Shown here: positions 30,500 through 40,468 of the stretch, one piece after another | Layout: every line of letters begins with the position of its first letter | Position numbering within the stretch: the first letter of the stretch is position 1 | Origin: Bradyrhizobium algeriense | Lineage (GTDB): Bacteria > Pseudomonadota > Alphaproteobacteria > Rhizobiales > Xanthobacteraceae | NCBI RefSeq assembly: GCF_003062295.1 | Contig: NZ_PYCN01000004.1 | Location: forward strand, 248,001 to 312,000 | Direction of reading: 5' to 3' | Length of the DNA stretch: 64,000 nt | Notes under the pieces: model-generated | Seen by the model: the letters and a program-made list of their open reading frames with translations, nothing else | Told to the model about the DNA's origin: nothing | Database searches by the model: none | Made by a program: the position numbers and the translations under genes

Positions 30500-31729
30500 A
30501 TGTCCGTTATCAACTTGCGACTGGGAGCCTTTGCGGCTGCCCTCGCACTGCTCGCCGCGACCAGCAGCGGCGCATTGGCACAAAAGAAATACGACACCGG
30601 CGCCACCGACACCGAGATCAAGATCGGCAACATCATGCCCTACAGCGGGCCGGCCTCGGCCTACGGCGTGATCGGAAAAACCGAAGAGGCCTATTTCAGG
30701 AAGATCAACGCCGAGGGCGGCATCAACGGCCGCAAGATCAACTTCGTCAGCTATGACGACGCCTACAGCCCGCCGAAGACGGTGGAGCAGGCGCGCAAGC
30801 TGGTCGAGAGTGACGAGGTGCTGCTGATCTTCAATTCGCTCGGCACGCCGCCGAACACCGCGATCCAGAAGTACCTGAACACCAAGAAGGTGCCGCAACT
30901 GTTCGTCGCCACCGGCGCCACCAAGTGGAACGACCCGAAGGACTTCCCCTGGACCATGGGCTGGCAGCCCAACTACCAGAGCGAGTCGGCGATCTATGCG
31001 AAGTACATTCTGAAGAACAACCCGAACGCCAAGATCGCCGTGCTTTATCAGAACGACGATTACGGCAAGGACTATCTGAAAGGCTTCAAGGACGGGCTCG
31101 GCGCCAAGGCCGCGTCGATGATCGTCATTGAGGAAAGCTACGAGGTTTCCGCGCCGACGATCGACTCCCACATCGTCAAGATGAAATCGTCCGGCGCCGA
31201 CGTCTTCTTCAACATCACCACGCCGAAATTCGCGGCACAGGCGATCAAGAAGAACATGGAGATCGGCTGGAAGCCACTGCACTTCCTCAACAACGTCTCG
31301 GCCTCGATCGGCAGCGTGATGAAGCCGGCCGGGTTCGAGAATGGACAGGACATCATCTCGTCGCAGTACTTCAAGGATCCAACCGACGCGCAATGGAAGA
31401 ACGATGCCGCGATGAAGGCATGGAACGAGTTCCTGGATAAGTATTATCCGGAAGCCAACCGGTCCGATGCATCGGTGATGTACGCCTATATCGTCTCTCA
31501 AGGCTTGGTGCACGTGCTTAAGGCCTGCGGCGACGACCTCACCCGCGCAAACGTCATGAAGCAGGCGGCCAGCATCAAGGACCTCGAACTCGGCGGCCTG
31601 CTGCCTGGGGTCAAGGTCAACACGTCGGCGACCGATTTTGCTCCGCTCTCGCAATTGCAACTGATCAGGTTCAAGGGCGAGAACTGGGAACGCTTCGGCG
31701 AAATTCTCTCGGGCGACGTCGGCGGCTAA
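30500..31729 (+). CDS. Liv-type ABC transporter substrate-binding protein (paralogue 1)
   Basis: 409 residues. A signal peptide (about 1-27) ends ...SSGALA before QKKYD. The mature protein is a periplasmic binding protein of the LivK/family 6 type (IKIGNIMPYSGPASAYGVIGK, NAEGGINGRKI, YQNDDYGKDYLKG). GGGAG lies about 9 nt before the ATG. It is a near-duplicate of the next gene. It has its own promoter region and terminator, set apart from livGFHM by the decayed copy. The ligand is unknown; dicarboxylates or fatty acids are plausible given the pim-like operon nearby (inference). Confidence 0.92.
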   Translation: MSVINLRLGAFAAALALLAATSSGALAQKKYDTGATDTEIKIGNIMPYSGPASAYGVIGKTEEAYFRKINAEGGINGRKINFVSYDDAYSPPKTVEQARKLVESDEVLLIFNSLGTPPNTAIQKYLNTKKVPQLFVATGATKWNDPKDFPWTMGWQPNYQSESAIYAKYILKNNPNAKIAVLYQNDDYGKDYLKGFKDGLGAKAASMIVIEESYEVSAPTIDSHIVKMKSSGADVFFNITTPKFAAQAIKKNMEIGWKPLHFLNNVSASIGSVMKPAGFENGQDIISSQYFKDPTDAQWKNDAAMKAWNEFLDKYYPEANRSDASVMYAYIVSQGLVHVLKACGDDLTRANVMKQAASIKDLELGGLLPGVKVNTSATDFAPLSQLQLIRFKGENWERFGEILSGDVGG

Positions 31730-31759
31730 CGCTGCTTCGCGAGCTCTGCTGAAGATGCA

Positions 31760-31790
31760 GCCCCTGCGGCTTTTGCCGCAGGGGCTTTTT
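31760..31790 (+). terminator. rho-independent terminator after livK paralogue 1
   Basis: Perfect 11-bp stem GCCCCTGCGGC / GCCGCAGGGGC with a TTTT loop, followed by TTTTT (31786-31790). Confidence 0.92.
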
Positions 31791-31891
31791 GTTTGTGAGG
31801 CTTCCGGCAAGATGCTAATCACGACGCTGTCAAAAGAGCCTTGTTAAGAGGTCCGGCGGTTACATTAAGAAATGAAAAGGGAGAGACAGAA

Positions 31892-33118
31892 ATGTCCACA
31901 ATGAAAAAACTTGCGGTTGTTTCGACCGCGTTTGGACTACTCGCGGCAACTTCGAGCGGCGTTCTCGCACAGAAGAAATACGACCCCGGTGCAAGCGATA
32001 CCGAAATCAAGATCGGCAACATCATGCCCTACAGCGGACCGGCTTCCGCCTATGGCGTGATCGCCAAGACCGAGGAAGCCTATTTCAAGAAGATCAACGC
32101 CGAGGGCGGCATCAACGGCCGCAAGATCAACTTCATCAGCTATGACGATGCGTACAGCCCGCCGAAGACGGTGGAGCAGGCGCGCAAGCTGGTCGAGAGC
32201 GACGAAGCACTGATCGTCTTCAATCCGCTCGGCACGCCGCCGAACACGGCGATCCAGAAATACCTCAACAGCAAGAAGGTGCCGCAACTGTTCGTCGCCA
32301 CCGGCGCCACCAAGTGGAACGATCCGAAAAACTTCCCGTGGACGATGGGCTGGCAGCCCAACTACCAGAGCGAAACGCAGATCTATGCCAAGTACATTCT
32401 GAAGAACAAGCCGGACGCCAAGGTCGGAATCCTTTATCAGAACGACGACTACGGTAAGGACTATCTGAAGGGCTTCAAGGACGGACTCGGCGCCAAGGCC
32501 GCATCGATGATCGTCCTGGAGGAAAGCTACGAAGTCTCCGAGCCGACGATCGATTCCCACATCGTCAAGCTGAAGGCGAGTGGCGCCGACGTGTTCATCA
32601 ACATCACCACGCCCAAATTCGCGGCGCAGGCGATCAAGAAGAACGCCGAGATCGGCTGGAAGCCGCTGCACTTTCTCAATAACGTCTCGGCCTCGATTGG
32701 CAGCGTGATGAAACCGGCCGGCTTCGAGAATGCGCAGGACATCATCTCGTCCAATTACCTTAAGGATACGTCTGATCCGGAGTGGAAGAACGACCCCGGC
32801 ATGAAAGCTTTCGATGAATTTCTGGCCAAATACTACCCCGAGGCCAACAGGATCGATAGCTTTGTGATGTACGGGTACACAGTCGCGCAGGGCCTCGTGC
32901 ATGTGCTCAAAGCCAGCGGCGACAATCTCACCCGCGAGAACGTCATGAAGCAGGCAGCCAGCATCAGGAATCTCGAGATCGGCAGCTTGCTGCCAGGTAT
33001 CAAGGTCAACACCAGCGCTACAGACTTTGCCCCCATTTCGGCGGTCCAGCTTCAGAAGTTCAAAGGCGAGACCTGGGAACGCTTCGGCGAAGTGATTGAT
33101 GCCGAGGTCGGCGGCTAA
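31892..33118 (+). CDS. Liv-type ABC transporter substrate-binding protein (paralogue 2)
   Basis: 408 residues from the ATG at 31892 (GGGAGAG about 9 nt upstream; the longer open frame is not supported). A signal peptide ends ...SSGVLA before QKKYDPG. It aligns without gaps over almost its whole length with paralogue 1. The differences are scattered conservative changes, for example VIAK for VIGK and NPLGTPP for NSLGTPP, as expected of a tandem duplication. Same predicted role: periplasmic ligand capture for the LivGFHM system. Confidence 0.92.
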   Translation: MSTMKKLAVVSTAFGLLAATSSGVLAQKKYDPGASDTEIKIGNIMPYSGPASAYGVIAKTEEAYFKKINAEGGINGRKINFISYDDAYSPPKTVEQARKLVESDEALIVFNPLGTPPNTAIQKYLNSKKVPQLFVATGATKWNDPKNFPWTMGWQPNYQSETQIYAKYILKNKPDAKVGILYQNDDYGKDYLKGFKDGLGAKAASMIVLEESYEVSEPTIDSHIVKLKASGADVFINITTPKFAAQAIKKNAEIGWKPLHFLNNVSASIGSVMKPAGFENAQDIISSNYLKDTSDPEWKNDPGMKAFDEFLAKYYPEANRIDSFVMYGYTVAQGLVHVLKASGDNLTRENVMKQAASIRNLEIGSLLPGIKVNTSATDFAPISAVQLQKFKGETWERFGEVIDAEVGG

Positions 33119-33155
33119 TCGCAAAATGCTATCGACCGATTGTTAGCCAGTAATG

Positions 33156-33186
33156 CCCCCGCAGGCACCCTGCGGGGGTTTTCTTT
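33156..33186 (+). terminator. rho-independent terminator after livK paralogue 2
   Basis: 10-bp stem CCCCCGCAGG / CCTGCGGGGG with a CAC loop, followed by TTTTCTTTT. Confidence 0.92.
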
Positions 33187-33241
33187 TGCGGCGATTGGAT
33201 GGATAACCTGACTTCCCGTCCCTCTTCGTCCCCGAGCAGAC

Positions 33242-34531
33242 ATGACCGACCGGCGTCCCCTCTTGCGTGCGATCTTTGACGCGGCCGTTGCGGCCGCGCA
33301 TCCCGATGTCGTGCTCGCGGCCCATCTGCGCCCGGCGCCGAAGGGCAAGGTGATCTGCCTCGCCGCCGGCAAGGGCGCGGCCGCGATGGCGGCTGCGGCC
33401 GAACGGCACTATCTCGACACGCTGGGGCTCGATCCGTCGCGACTGACCGGCATTGCCACCACGCGCCACGGCCACGGCGTGCCGACGCGCCGCATCAGGG
33501 TCGTCGAGGCCGGCCATCCCGTGCCCGACGAAGCCGGGTTGAAAGCCGCCGACGAAACGCTGCGTCTCGCTGCGGAAGCAACCGCCGACGACCTGCTGCT
33601 GGTGCTGTTGTCCGGCGGTGGTTCCGCGAACTGGATCGCGCCGGCCGACGGCGTTTCGTTTGCACAGAAGCAGCAGGTGAACCGCGCGCTGTTGCGTTCG
33701 GGCGCGCCGATCGGCGAGATGAATATCGTCCGCAAGCACCTGTCGCGGATCAAGGGCGGACGGCTGGCCCGCGCCGGACAGCGCGCCGCCGAAATCGTTA
33801 CGCTGGTGATCTCGGATGTGCCGCATGACGATCCGTCCGCGATCGCATCGGGACCGACGGTGCCGGATCCGAGCACGCTGGCGGACGCCCGCGCGCTGGT
33901 GGCGAGGTACAATCTCACGGTCGACGATGCTATCAGGCGCGCCCTCGAAGACCCTGGGAATGAGAGCTGCAAGCCCGGCGATGGCGCGTTTGCCCGCGCG
34001 CAGTTCGAGATGATTGCGAAACCGAAGGCTTCGCTCGACGCGGCTATCAAGGTCGCAAAGGACGCGGGATATGAGGTCATCGGCCTCGGCGCCGATCTCG
34101 AAGGCGAGGCGCGCGATGTTGCGGCCGATCATGCGCGCCTGGCGCTGAAGGCACACAGCGAAGGCAAACGCATCGCGATCCTTTCGGGCGGCGAACTCAC
34201 GGTGACCGTGCGCGGCAATGGCCGTGGCGGCCCCAACCAGGAATATGCGCTGGCGCTGGCGGATCTTCTAAAGGACACGTCAGGTATTGTGGCGCTGGCG
34301 GCGGACACCGACGGTGCCGACGGCGGCGCCGGCAACGCAACCGATCCGGCCGGCGCCGTGATTGATCAGACCACGTTTGCCAAGATGAAGTCGCTCGGGC
34401 TGGACCCCGCGGCCTATCTCGCCAACAACGATGCCACCGCGTTCTTTTCCGCCAGCGGCGATCTGCTGCTGACCGGCCCGACGCTCACCAACGTCAATGA
34501 CGTCAGGGTGATTTTGGTGGACCCCGCCTAG
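33242..34531 (+). CDS. glycerate 2-kinase (MOFRL/GckA-TtuD type)
   Basis: 429 residues. It phosphorylates D-glycerate to 2-phosphoglycerate with ATP; older annotations call the family hydroxypyruvate reductase TtuD. Conserved segments: CLAAGKGAAAMA, LLSGGGSANW, NIVRKHLSRIKGGRLA, ISDVPHDDPSAIASGPTVPDP (split over the N-domain), GGELTVTVRGNGRGGPNQE and the MOFRL ending ADTDGADG...NNDATAFF. It stands alone between the livK terminator and a signalling gene. Confidence 0.93.
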   Translation: MTDRRPLLRAIFDAAVAAAHPDVVLAAHLRPAPKGKVICLAAGKGAAAMAAAAERHYLDTLGLDPSRLTGIATTRHGHGVPTRRIRVVEAGHPVPDEAGLKAADETLRLAAEATADDLLLVLLSGGGSANWIAPADGVSFAQKQQVNRALLRSGAPIGEMNIVRKHLSRIKGGRLARAGQRAAEIVTLVISDVPHDDPSAIASGPTVPDPSTLADARALVARYNLTVDDAIRRALEDPGNESCKPGDGAFARAQFEMIAKPKASLDAAIKVAKDAGYEVIGLGADLEGEARDVAADHARLALKAHSEGKRIAILSGGELTVTVRGNGRGGPNQEYALALADLLKDTSGIVALAADTDGADGGAGNATDPAGAVIDQTTFAKMKSLGLDPAAYLANNDATAFFSASGDLLLTGPTLTNVNDVRVILVDPA

Positions 34532-34711
34532 GTTTTGCGAACCGTTGCCGGCATCCTGTAGGTGTTAAAGCGACGTTAACGCTCTGTTGAGCAAGTTGCG
34601 AGGAACCGGCGCGCATTGGCCGGTCTCGAAGGCGCAATTCACCAGCTTGGGCTTCTAATGGGCGCGCTCCTGGAGGAGGAGAGCCGCCGATAGCGGCTGG
34701 GGAAACGCCAT

Positions 34712-36859
34712 ATGACGGATCACGGCCAGATAACCGCCCCGCGGTCAGCGCCCCTGAGTGCGCGGCTCGAAGAGGCGATCAACCATTTATCGCTCGGCAT
34801 CGCCATTTTCGACGAGAAACGCGAAGTCGTTTTCTGCAACGAGCGTTACAGGGAAATGTACGGGCTCTCGCCCGAACAGGTGAAGCCGGGGACGCCGACC
34901 CATGAACTGATCCGGCATCGGCTGAATCTCGGCCTGAAGGTGCAGGTCGCAGTCGATGACTACATCCGCGAGCGCGTCGGCCGCGACATCGCACTCGACA
35001 CCACGATGCAGGAATTCACTGACGGCCGGATCATCGCCTACACCGTCTACCCGATACCCGGCGGCGGCGGAATGGCGACCCACGAGGACATCACCGAGCG
35101 CGAAGAGCTCAATGCCCGGCTGAAGAAACAATACGAACTCGGCAAGGCGCAGGAAGAGACGCTGCGCGTCAGGAACTTCCAGTTCGACACCGCCATCAAC
35201 AACATGTCGCAGGGGCTCTGCTTCTTCGATTCCGACCACCGGCTGATCGTCTGCAACGATCGCTTTGTCGAGATGTATGATATTGCGCCCGAGCGCGTCA
35301 GCCCCGGCATGTCGCTGATCGAGATCGTCGACCTGCGCTTCGAAGCCGGCAGCTTTCCCGCCATGACGCGCGATGAATATCTTCAATGGCGCACCAACGT
35401 CGCGGTTTCCAACGAGCCGAAAGACAGCATCGTCGAATTGATGAACGGACGCACGTTCAAGATCCGGCACCGCCCGATGCCCGGCGGCGGCTGGGTCGCC
35501 ACGCATGAAGACATCACCGAGCAGCGCCAGTCTGAGGTCAAGATCGAATACATGGCGCACCACGACGCGCTGACCGATCTGGCCAACCGGGTGCTGTTGA
35601 ACGACCGGCTCGAATATGCGCTGGGCAGGATTCAGCACGGCGAAATGGTGGCCGTCCATCATCTCGACCTCGATCAATTCAAGGCCGTCAACGATACGTT
35701 CGGCCATCCCTGCGGCGACAAGCTGCTGAGGATCGTCGCCGAGCGGTTACGCGGGCTCGTTGGCGACGCCGATACCATCGCGCGGATGGGCGGCGATGAA
35801 TTCGTGATCGTGCAGGCCACGATCGCAGACCCCGCCGAAGCCACTTTGCTGGCGCAGGGCGTCATCGATGCGCTGAGCGAGCCCTATGACATCGACGGCC
35901 AACAGGCCGTGATCGGCGTCAGCATCGGCATTTCGGTCGGTCCCGGTGACGGATCGAATCCCGACAAATTGTTGCGCAACGCCGACCTCGCGCTCTACCG
36001 CGCCAAGAGCGACGGCCGCGGCACGTTCCGCTTCTTCGAGCCCGCGATGGATTTGCAGATGCAGACCCGCCGCGTCATGGAGCAGGACCTGCGCAAGGCG
36101 CTGCCGGCGGGCGAATTCGAGCTGCACTACCAGCCGGTCGTCAACCTGGCGAGCAAGGAAATCAGCGGCTTTGAAGCCTTGATACGCTGGAATCATCCGG
36201 CCAAGGGGTTGATCTCGCCGGCCACCTTCATTCCGCTGGCCGAAGAGATCGGCTTTATCGTCCCGCTGGGCGAGTGGGTCATCCGGCAGGCCTGCGCCAC
36301 CGCGGCGCAATGGCCCGACAACCTTCACGTCGCCGTCAATATTTCAGCGATCCAGTTTCGCAGTCCCGGCCTGATGCAGGTGATCGTCAGCGCGCTCGCG
36401 GCTTCCGGCCTCGCGGCCACACGGCTGGAGATCGAGATCACCGAGAGCGTGTTGCTCCACAACAAGGAGGCGACGCTCGCGGTGCTGCATCAGTTGCGGG
36501 CGCTCGGGATCCGGATCGCGATGGACGATTTCGGTACCGGATATTCGTCGCTGACGTATTTGCAGAGCTTTCCGTTCGACAAGATCAAGATCGACCGCTC
36601 CTTCGTCAAGAACATCACCGAGGATTCGAGCTCGCTCACCATCGTGCGGGCGGTTGCCGCACTCGCCAATGGCATGGGCATGACAGCTACTGCCGAGGGC
36701 GTGGAAACCGCCGAACAACTCCACAGCATCGCTTCCGAAGGATGCACGGAGATGCAGGGCTTCCTGTTCAGCAAGCCGCTTCCCGCCGCCGAGATCGAGC
36801 GGCAATTCCTGTCGGGACGCGGGCCGCGCGAGGCTCAAGGCCGTATCGTCGCGGCCTGA
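34712..36859 (+). CDS. PAS-PAS-GGDEF-EAL c-di-GMP signalling protein
   Basis: 715 residues, soluble. Two PAS domains of the same subtype (about 20-130 and 155-270; both end with a GGG...ATHEDITE turn) precede a GGDEF domain with an intact GGDEF at 360-364. An EAL domain follows with EAL at 488-490, DDFGTGYSSL and EGVETAEQ. Both active sites look complete, so it could make and break c-di-GMP. I see no RxxD inhibitory site just before GGDEF. A small hairpin (AGCCGC/GCGGCT) sits directly before the GGGGAA ribosome site. Confidence 0.94.
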   Translation: MTDHGQITAPRSAPLSARLEEAINHLSLGIAIFDEKREVVFCNERYREMYGLSPEQVKPGTPTHELIRHRLNLGLKVQVAVDDYIRERVGRDIALDTTMQEFTDGRIIAYTVYPIPGGGGMATHEDITEREELNARLKKQYELGKAQEETLRVRNFQFDTAINNMSQGLCFFDSDHRLIVCNDRFVEMYDIAPERVSPGMSLIEIVDLRFEAGSFPAMTRDEYLQWRTNVAVSNEPKDSIVELMNGRTFKIRHRPMPGGGWVATHEDITEQRQSEVKIEYMAHHDALTDLANRVLLNDRLEYALGRIQHGEMVAVHHLDLDQFKAVNDTFGHPCGDKLLRIVAERLRGLVGDADTIARMGGDEFVIVQATIADPAEATLLAQGVIDALSEPYDIDGQQAVIGVSIGISVGPGDGSNPDKLLRNADLALYRAKSDGRGTFRFFEPAMDLQMQTRRVMEQDLRKALPAGEFELHYQPVVNLASKEISGFEALIRWNHPAKGLISPATFIPLAEEIGFIVPLGEWVIRQACATAAQWPDNLHVAVNISAIQFRSPGLMQVIVSALAASGLAATRLEIEITESVLLHNKEATLAVLHQLRALGIRIAMDDFGTGYSSLTYLQSFPFDKIKIDRSFVKNITEDSSSLTIVRAVAALANGMGMTATAEGVETAEQLHSIASEGCTEMQGFLFSKPLPAAEIERQFLSGRGPREAQGRIVAA

Positions 36860-36871
36860 TTGAGCTACATC

Positions 36872-36951
36872 GTCATTCCGGGGCGATGCAAAGCATCGAA
36901 CCCGGAATCTCGAGATTCCGGGTCTGGTCCTTCGGACCATCCCGGAATGAC
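36872..36951. repeat. palindromic repeat family D, copy 2 (opposite orientation)
   Basis: The reverse complement of the element at 18855-18934 with only a few base differences in one loop. It fills the gap between two convergent genes, where it could act as a bidirectional terminator-like hairpin. Confidence 0.92.
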
Positions 36952-36959
36952 AGGCAACA

Positions 36960-37478
36960 TCAAAACTCCGCCGCGATCTTCGACAGCATTTCGAGCAGGG
37001 CTACGCGGTTGGCGGGGCCCAGCAATTCGTTGAGCCGCGCCTCGTGCTTGCTGGCAACCAGCTTCTTGGCGCGCGCCAGCACCGCCCTGCCCTTGTCGGT
37101 CAGAAGCAGGATGTGCGAGCGGCGATCGTTGGTCGAACGCATCCGGGCGCACAGGCCGCGGCTCTCCAGCGCATCCAGCATCGATACGAAATTCGGCCTG
37201 AGGATGCCGAGCGTGTTGGCGATTTCGGTCTGGTTGCGTCCGGGGTTGCGGTCGAGCAGCAGCAGCACCGAGAATTGCGCCGGCGTCAGTTGCAGCGGCG
37301 CGACGCAGCGCAGAAAATCCTCGAACACCTTGAGCTGTGCACGCTTGAGCGAATAGCCGAGCAGTTCGGCCAGCTCGCCCAGTTGCAGCCCGGCATTATC
37401 AGCGGCGCCGCCCGCAATTTCCTTGCCGTTGCTGCGCGGCGACTTGACGGCATCGGTCGCTGCCTTGGAAACTGTCAT
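36960..37478 (-). CDS. MarR family transcriptional regulator
   Basis: 172 residues from the ATG at 37478. The upstream open frame runs into the operator region and is not used. A winged helix-turn-helix spans about residues 55-130 (LQLTPAQFSVLLLLDRNPGRNQTEIANTL), with the wing SRGLCARMRSTNDRRSHILLLTDKGR. It is divergent from livH2, with a strongly palindromic AT-rich gap between them. MarR proteins of this kind commonly sense aromatic acids or their CoA esters (family knowledge). The shared operator upstream of fcs and pobA supports such a role (inference). Confidence 0.92.
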   Translation of the reverse strand: MTVSKAATDAVKSPRSNGKEIAGGAADNAGLQLGELAELLGYSLKRAQLKVFEDFLRCVAPLQLTPAQFSVLLLLDRNPGRNQTEIANTLGILRPNFVSMLDALESRGLCARMRSTNDRRSHILLLTDKGRAVLARAKKLVASKHEARLNELLGPANRVALLEMLSKIAAEF

Positions 37479-37529
37479 GGCGTGAGGCTCGCACTCGAAA
37501 AAGGCTTGGCCGGCGGCCGGGCCCTTGAT

Positions 37530-37566
37530 GTTATATTTGATAATTGTTATTGAATATATCAAATAT
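37530..37566. promoter_or_regulatory. MarR operator region: two tandem 15-bp half-palindromic sites
   Basis: GTTATATTTGATAAT (37530-37544) and GTTATTGAATATATC (37546-37560) both fit GTTATA-N3-TATAAC with one or two mismatches. The same stretch also forms a longer inverted repeat, ATATTTGATA and TATCAAATAT, with 14 bp between (37533-37566). The perfect version of the 15-mer occurs at 53946 and 57665. Confidence 0.65.
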
Positions 37567-37652
37567 CGGCGCCTTTCAACTGCCGAGATATCGGACGGCC
37601 GGCGGACCGCGTGAGGTCAGGACCGGCGACGCTTTTAGGGGGAGCGCCAGTC

Positions 37653-38693
37653 TTGAATACGACGATCATGCTGTTCCTGCTGCAGGACGGCATCACCAAT
37701 GGCGCGATCTATGCGCTGCTCGGGCTGGCGCTGGTGCTGGTGTTTGCTGTCACCCGCGTCATCCTGATCCCGCAGGGCGAATTCGTCACGTTCGGCGCGC
37801 TCAGCTACGCCGTGCTGGCGACCGGCAAGGTGCCGGGCACCGCGTGGCTCGCCATGGCCATGGGCGTGGTGGCCTTCGCGCTCGATCTGTTTAACGCACG
37901 GCGCTCGCTGCGGCTCACGCGGGTTGCGCGCTCCTTTGCCCTCAACATCGTCCTGCCGGCGGCGATCCTGGCCCTCGCTTATGCGCTTGCCGGGCCCAAG
38001 ACGCCGATCGCGATCAACATCGCGCTGTCGCTTTTGATCGTCGCGGCGATCGGACTGTTCCTCTACCGCATCGCGTTCCAGCCGATCGCCCATACCTCGG
38101 TGCTGGTGCTGCTGATCGCCTCCGTCGGCTGCCATCTCGCCTTGCAGGGCCTGGGCCTGGTGTTCTTCGGCGCCGAAGGTCTGCGCGGACCGGCGCTGTC
38201 CAACACCGCATTGACGATCGGCCCGCTGCGCTTCACCGGCCAGAGCCTTGCGGTCTATGGGCTGACGATTGCCTTCATCATAGCGCTGTGGCTGTTCTTC
38301 GGCTTCACGCGGATGGGCAAGGCGCTGCGTGCCACCGCCGTCAACCGGTTAGGCGCCCGCCTCGTCGGCATCCGCACCACGCTGTCGGGACAGATCGCTT
38401 TCCTGCTGGCGTCCCTGATCGGCGCCATTTCCGGCATCCTGATCGTGCCGATCACCACGCTCTATTACGACACTGGATTCCTGATCGGCCTGAAAGGTTT
38501 TATTGCCGCGATCATCGGCGGGCTGGTGAGCTATCCGCTGACGGCAGTGGCGGCCCTGATCGTCGGCAGCGTCGAGGCGTTCTCCTCGTTCTACGCCAGC
38601 AATTTCAAGGAGGTCATCGTCTTTACGCTGATCCTTCCCGTGCTGGTGCTGCGTTCGCTCGCAGCGCCCGCGGTCGAGGAAGAGAAGGACTGA
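37653..38693 (+). CDS. livH: Liv-type ABC transporter permease LivH (second system)
   Basis: 346 residues from a TTG at 37653, chosen for GGGGGAG 8 nt upstream; no in-frame ATG has a better site. Longer than usual LivH, with an extra hydrophobic segment (about residues 60-100). LivH features: LQDGITNGAIYALLGLALVLVFAVTRVI, MGKALRATAVNRLGARLVGI and GGLVSYPLTAVAALIVG. It is divergent from marR and 5 bp upstream of the fused livM-livG. Confidence 0.9.
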   Translation: MNTTIMLFLLQDGITNGAIYALLGLALVLVFAVTRVILIPQGEFVTFGALSYAVLATGKVPGTAWLAMAMGVVAFALDLFNARRSLRLTRVARSFALNIVLPAAILALAYALAGPKTPIAINIALSLLIVAAIGLFLYRIAFQPIAHTSVLVLLIASVGCHLALQGLGLVFFGAEGLRGPALSNTALTIGPLRFTGQSLAVYGLTIAFIIALWLFFGFTRMGKALRATAVNRLGARLVGIRTTLSGQIAFLLASLIGAISGILIVPITTLYYDTGFLIGLKGFIAAIIGGLVSYPLTAVAALIVGSVEAFSSFYASNFKEVIVFTLILPVLVLRSLAAPAVEEEKD

Positions 38694-38698
38694 CGGCG

Positions 38699-40468
38699 AT
38701 GAATCAGCGGCTTCCCCTCATCACCTTCGCAGCTGTCATGGCGGCGATCCCGTTCATCCCCGGCGTGCCGCCGTTCTGGATCGTGCTGCTCAACAATATC
38801 GGCCTCGCCGCGCTGGTGGCCATGGGCCTCGTGCTGTTGACCGGCGTCGGCGGCCTCACCTCGTTCGGCCAGGCAGCGTTCTGCGGCTTCGGCGCTTACA
38901 CCACAGCGGTATTGACCACCGCCTATGGCTTCTCGCCGTGGCTGACGCTGCCGCTCTCGCTGCTGGTCAGCGGCATCGCCGCCGTCTTGCTCGGCATCGT
39001 CACGGTGCGGCTGTCCGGCCATTATCTGCCGCTCGGCACCATCGCCTGGGGCATCGGGCTGTTTTATTTGTTCAGCAAGCTTGAATTCCTCGGCCGCAAT
39101 GACGGCATCTCAGGCATTCCGCCGCTCTCGATCGGCAGCTTCCGGATGCTCGATCCCGGCACGATCTATTTCGCGATCTGGATCGGGGTATTGATCTCGG
39201 CATTGCTGACCATGAACCTGCTGGATTCCCGCACCGGCCGCGCGATCCGCGCGCTGCGGCGCGGACACATCGCCGGCGAAGCGTTTGGCGTGCAGACGCC
39301 GCGCGCCAAGCTCCTGGTGTTCATCTATGCGGCGGTGCTGGCGGGCCTGTCCGGCTGGCTCTACGCGCATTTCCAGCGCGCCGCCAATCCGACGCCGTTC
39401 GGCGCGCAGGCCGGCATCGAATATCTGTTCATCGCCGTGGTCGGCGGCGCCGGTTATGTCTGGGGCGCGGTGCTTGGCGCCGGCATCGTGGTGATCCTGA
39501 AAGAGGTGCTGCAGAGCTATCTGCCGTATGTCTTCGGCGGCCAGAGCCAGCTCGAGACCATCGTGTTCGGCATCCTGCTGGTCGTTCTGCTGCAACTGGC
39601 GCCGACAGGCGTCTGGCCGTGGCTGATGGCGCGATTGCCGTTCAAGCCGGGCCGCAAGGTACCCGATACGTCGCTTCCCCTCGCCAAGCGCGAGCGCGCG
39701 CCGGCCTCTGCCGCCGCGCTGCTCCAGATCGAGAAAGCGCGCAAGCAGTTCGGCGGCGTGATTGCCGTCAACGACGTCTCCTTCGACGTCCAGGCCCGCG
39801 AGATCGTCGCCCTTATCGGTCCCAACGGCGCCGGCAAGAGCACGACGTTCAACCTGATCACGGGCGTGCTGACCACGACCGGCGGCACCATCTCGGTGCT
39901 CGGCCGCAAGGTCGACAATGCGCCTCCGCAGGAAGTTGTAAAACTCGGCGTCGCGCGCACCTTCCAGCACGTCAAGCTGGTGCCCGACATGACCGTGCTG
40001 GAGAACGTCGCGATCGGCGCGCATCTGCGCGGGTCTTCGGGCGCGATATCAAGCATGTTCCGGCTGGATCGGGCCGATGAAGCAAAGCTGCTGGCAGAAG
40101 CGGCGCGCCAGATCGAGCGCGTCGGCCTCGGCGACCAGATCGACCAGTTGGCGGGAAGCCTGTCGCTCGGCCAGCAGCGCATCGTCGAGATCGCGCGTGC
40201 GCTGTGCGTCGATCCATTGCTGCTGCTGCTCGACGAGCCGGCCGCGGGATTGCGCCATATGGAGAAGCAGCGGCTCGCTGCCCTCCTCCGTCAACTGCGC
40301 GACGGCGGCATGTCGGTGCTGCTGGTCGAGCACGACATGGGTTTTGTGATGGACCTCGCCGACCGCATCGTGGTGCTGGATTTCGGCACCAAGATCGCCG
40401 AGGGCACGCCGGCTGAGATCAAGACCAATCCCGATGTGATCAAGGCCTATCTCGGAGCCACCGCATGA
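38699..40468 (+). CDS. fused Liv-type permease and ATPase (LivM-LivG)
   Basis: 589 residues from the ATG at 38699. Residues 1-315 are a LivM permease ([59 protein letters not shown]). After a charged linker, residues about 345-589 are a LivG ATPase (Walker [10 protein letters not shown], signature [16 protein letters not shown], Walker [23 protein letters not shown]). Such fusions are known in this transporter class. The start follows livH by 5 bp and the end overlaps livF by 4 bp. Confidence 0.93.
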   Translation: MNQRLPLITFAAVMAAIPFIPGVPPFWIVLLNNIGLAALVAMGLVLLTGVGGLTSFGQAAFCGFGAYTTAVLTTAYGFSPWLTLPLSLLVSGIAAVLLGIVTVRLSGHYLPLGTIAWGIGLFYLFSKLEFLGRNDGISGIPPLSIGSFRMLDPGTIYFAIWIGVLISALLTMNLLDSRTGRAIRALRRGHIAGEAFGVQTPRAKLLVFIYAAVLAGLSGWLYAHFQRAANPTPFGAQAGIEYLFIAVVGGAGYVWGAVLGAGIVVILKEVLQSYLPYVFGGQSQLETIVFGILLVVLLQLAPTGVWPWLMARLPFKPGRKVPDTSLPLAKRERAPASAAALLQIEKARKQFGGVIAVNDVSFDVQAREIVALIGPNGAGKSTTFNLITGVLTTTGGTISVLGRKVDNAPPQEVVKLGVARTFQHVKLVPDMTVLENVAIGAHLRGSSGAISSMFRLDRADEAKLLAEAARQIERVGLGDQIDQLAGSLSLGQQRIVEIARALCVDPLLLLLDEPAAGLRHMEKQRLAALLRQLRDGGMSVLLVEHDMGFVMDLADRIVVLDFGTKIAEGTPAEIKTNPDVIKAYLGATA

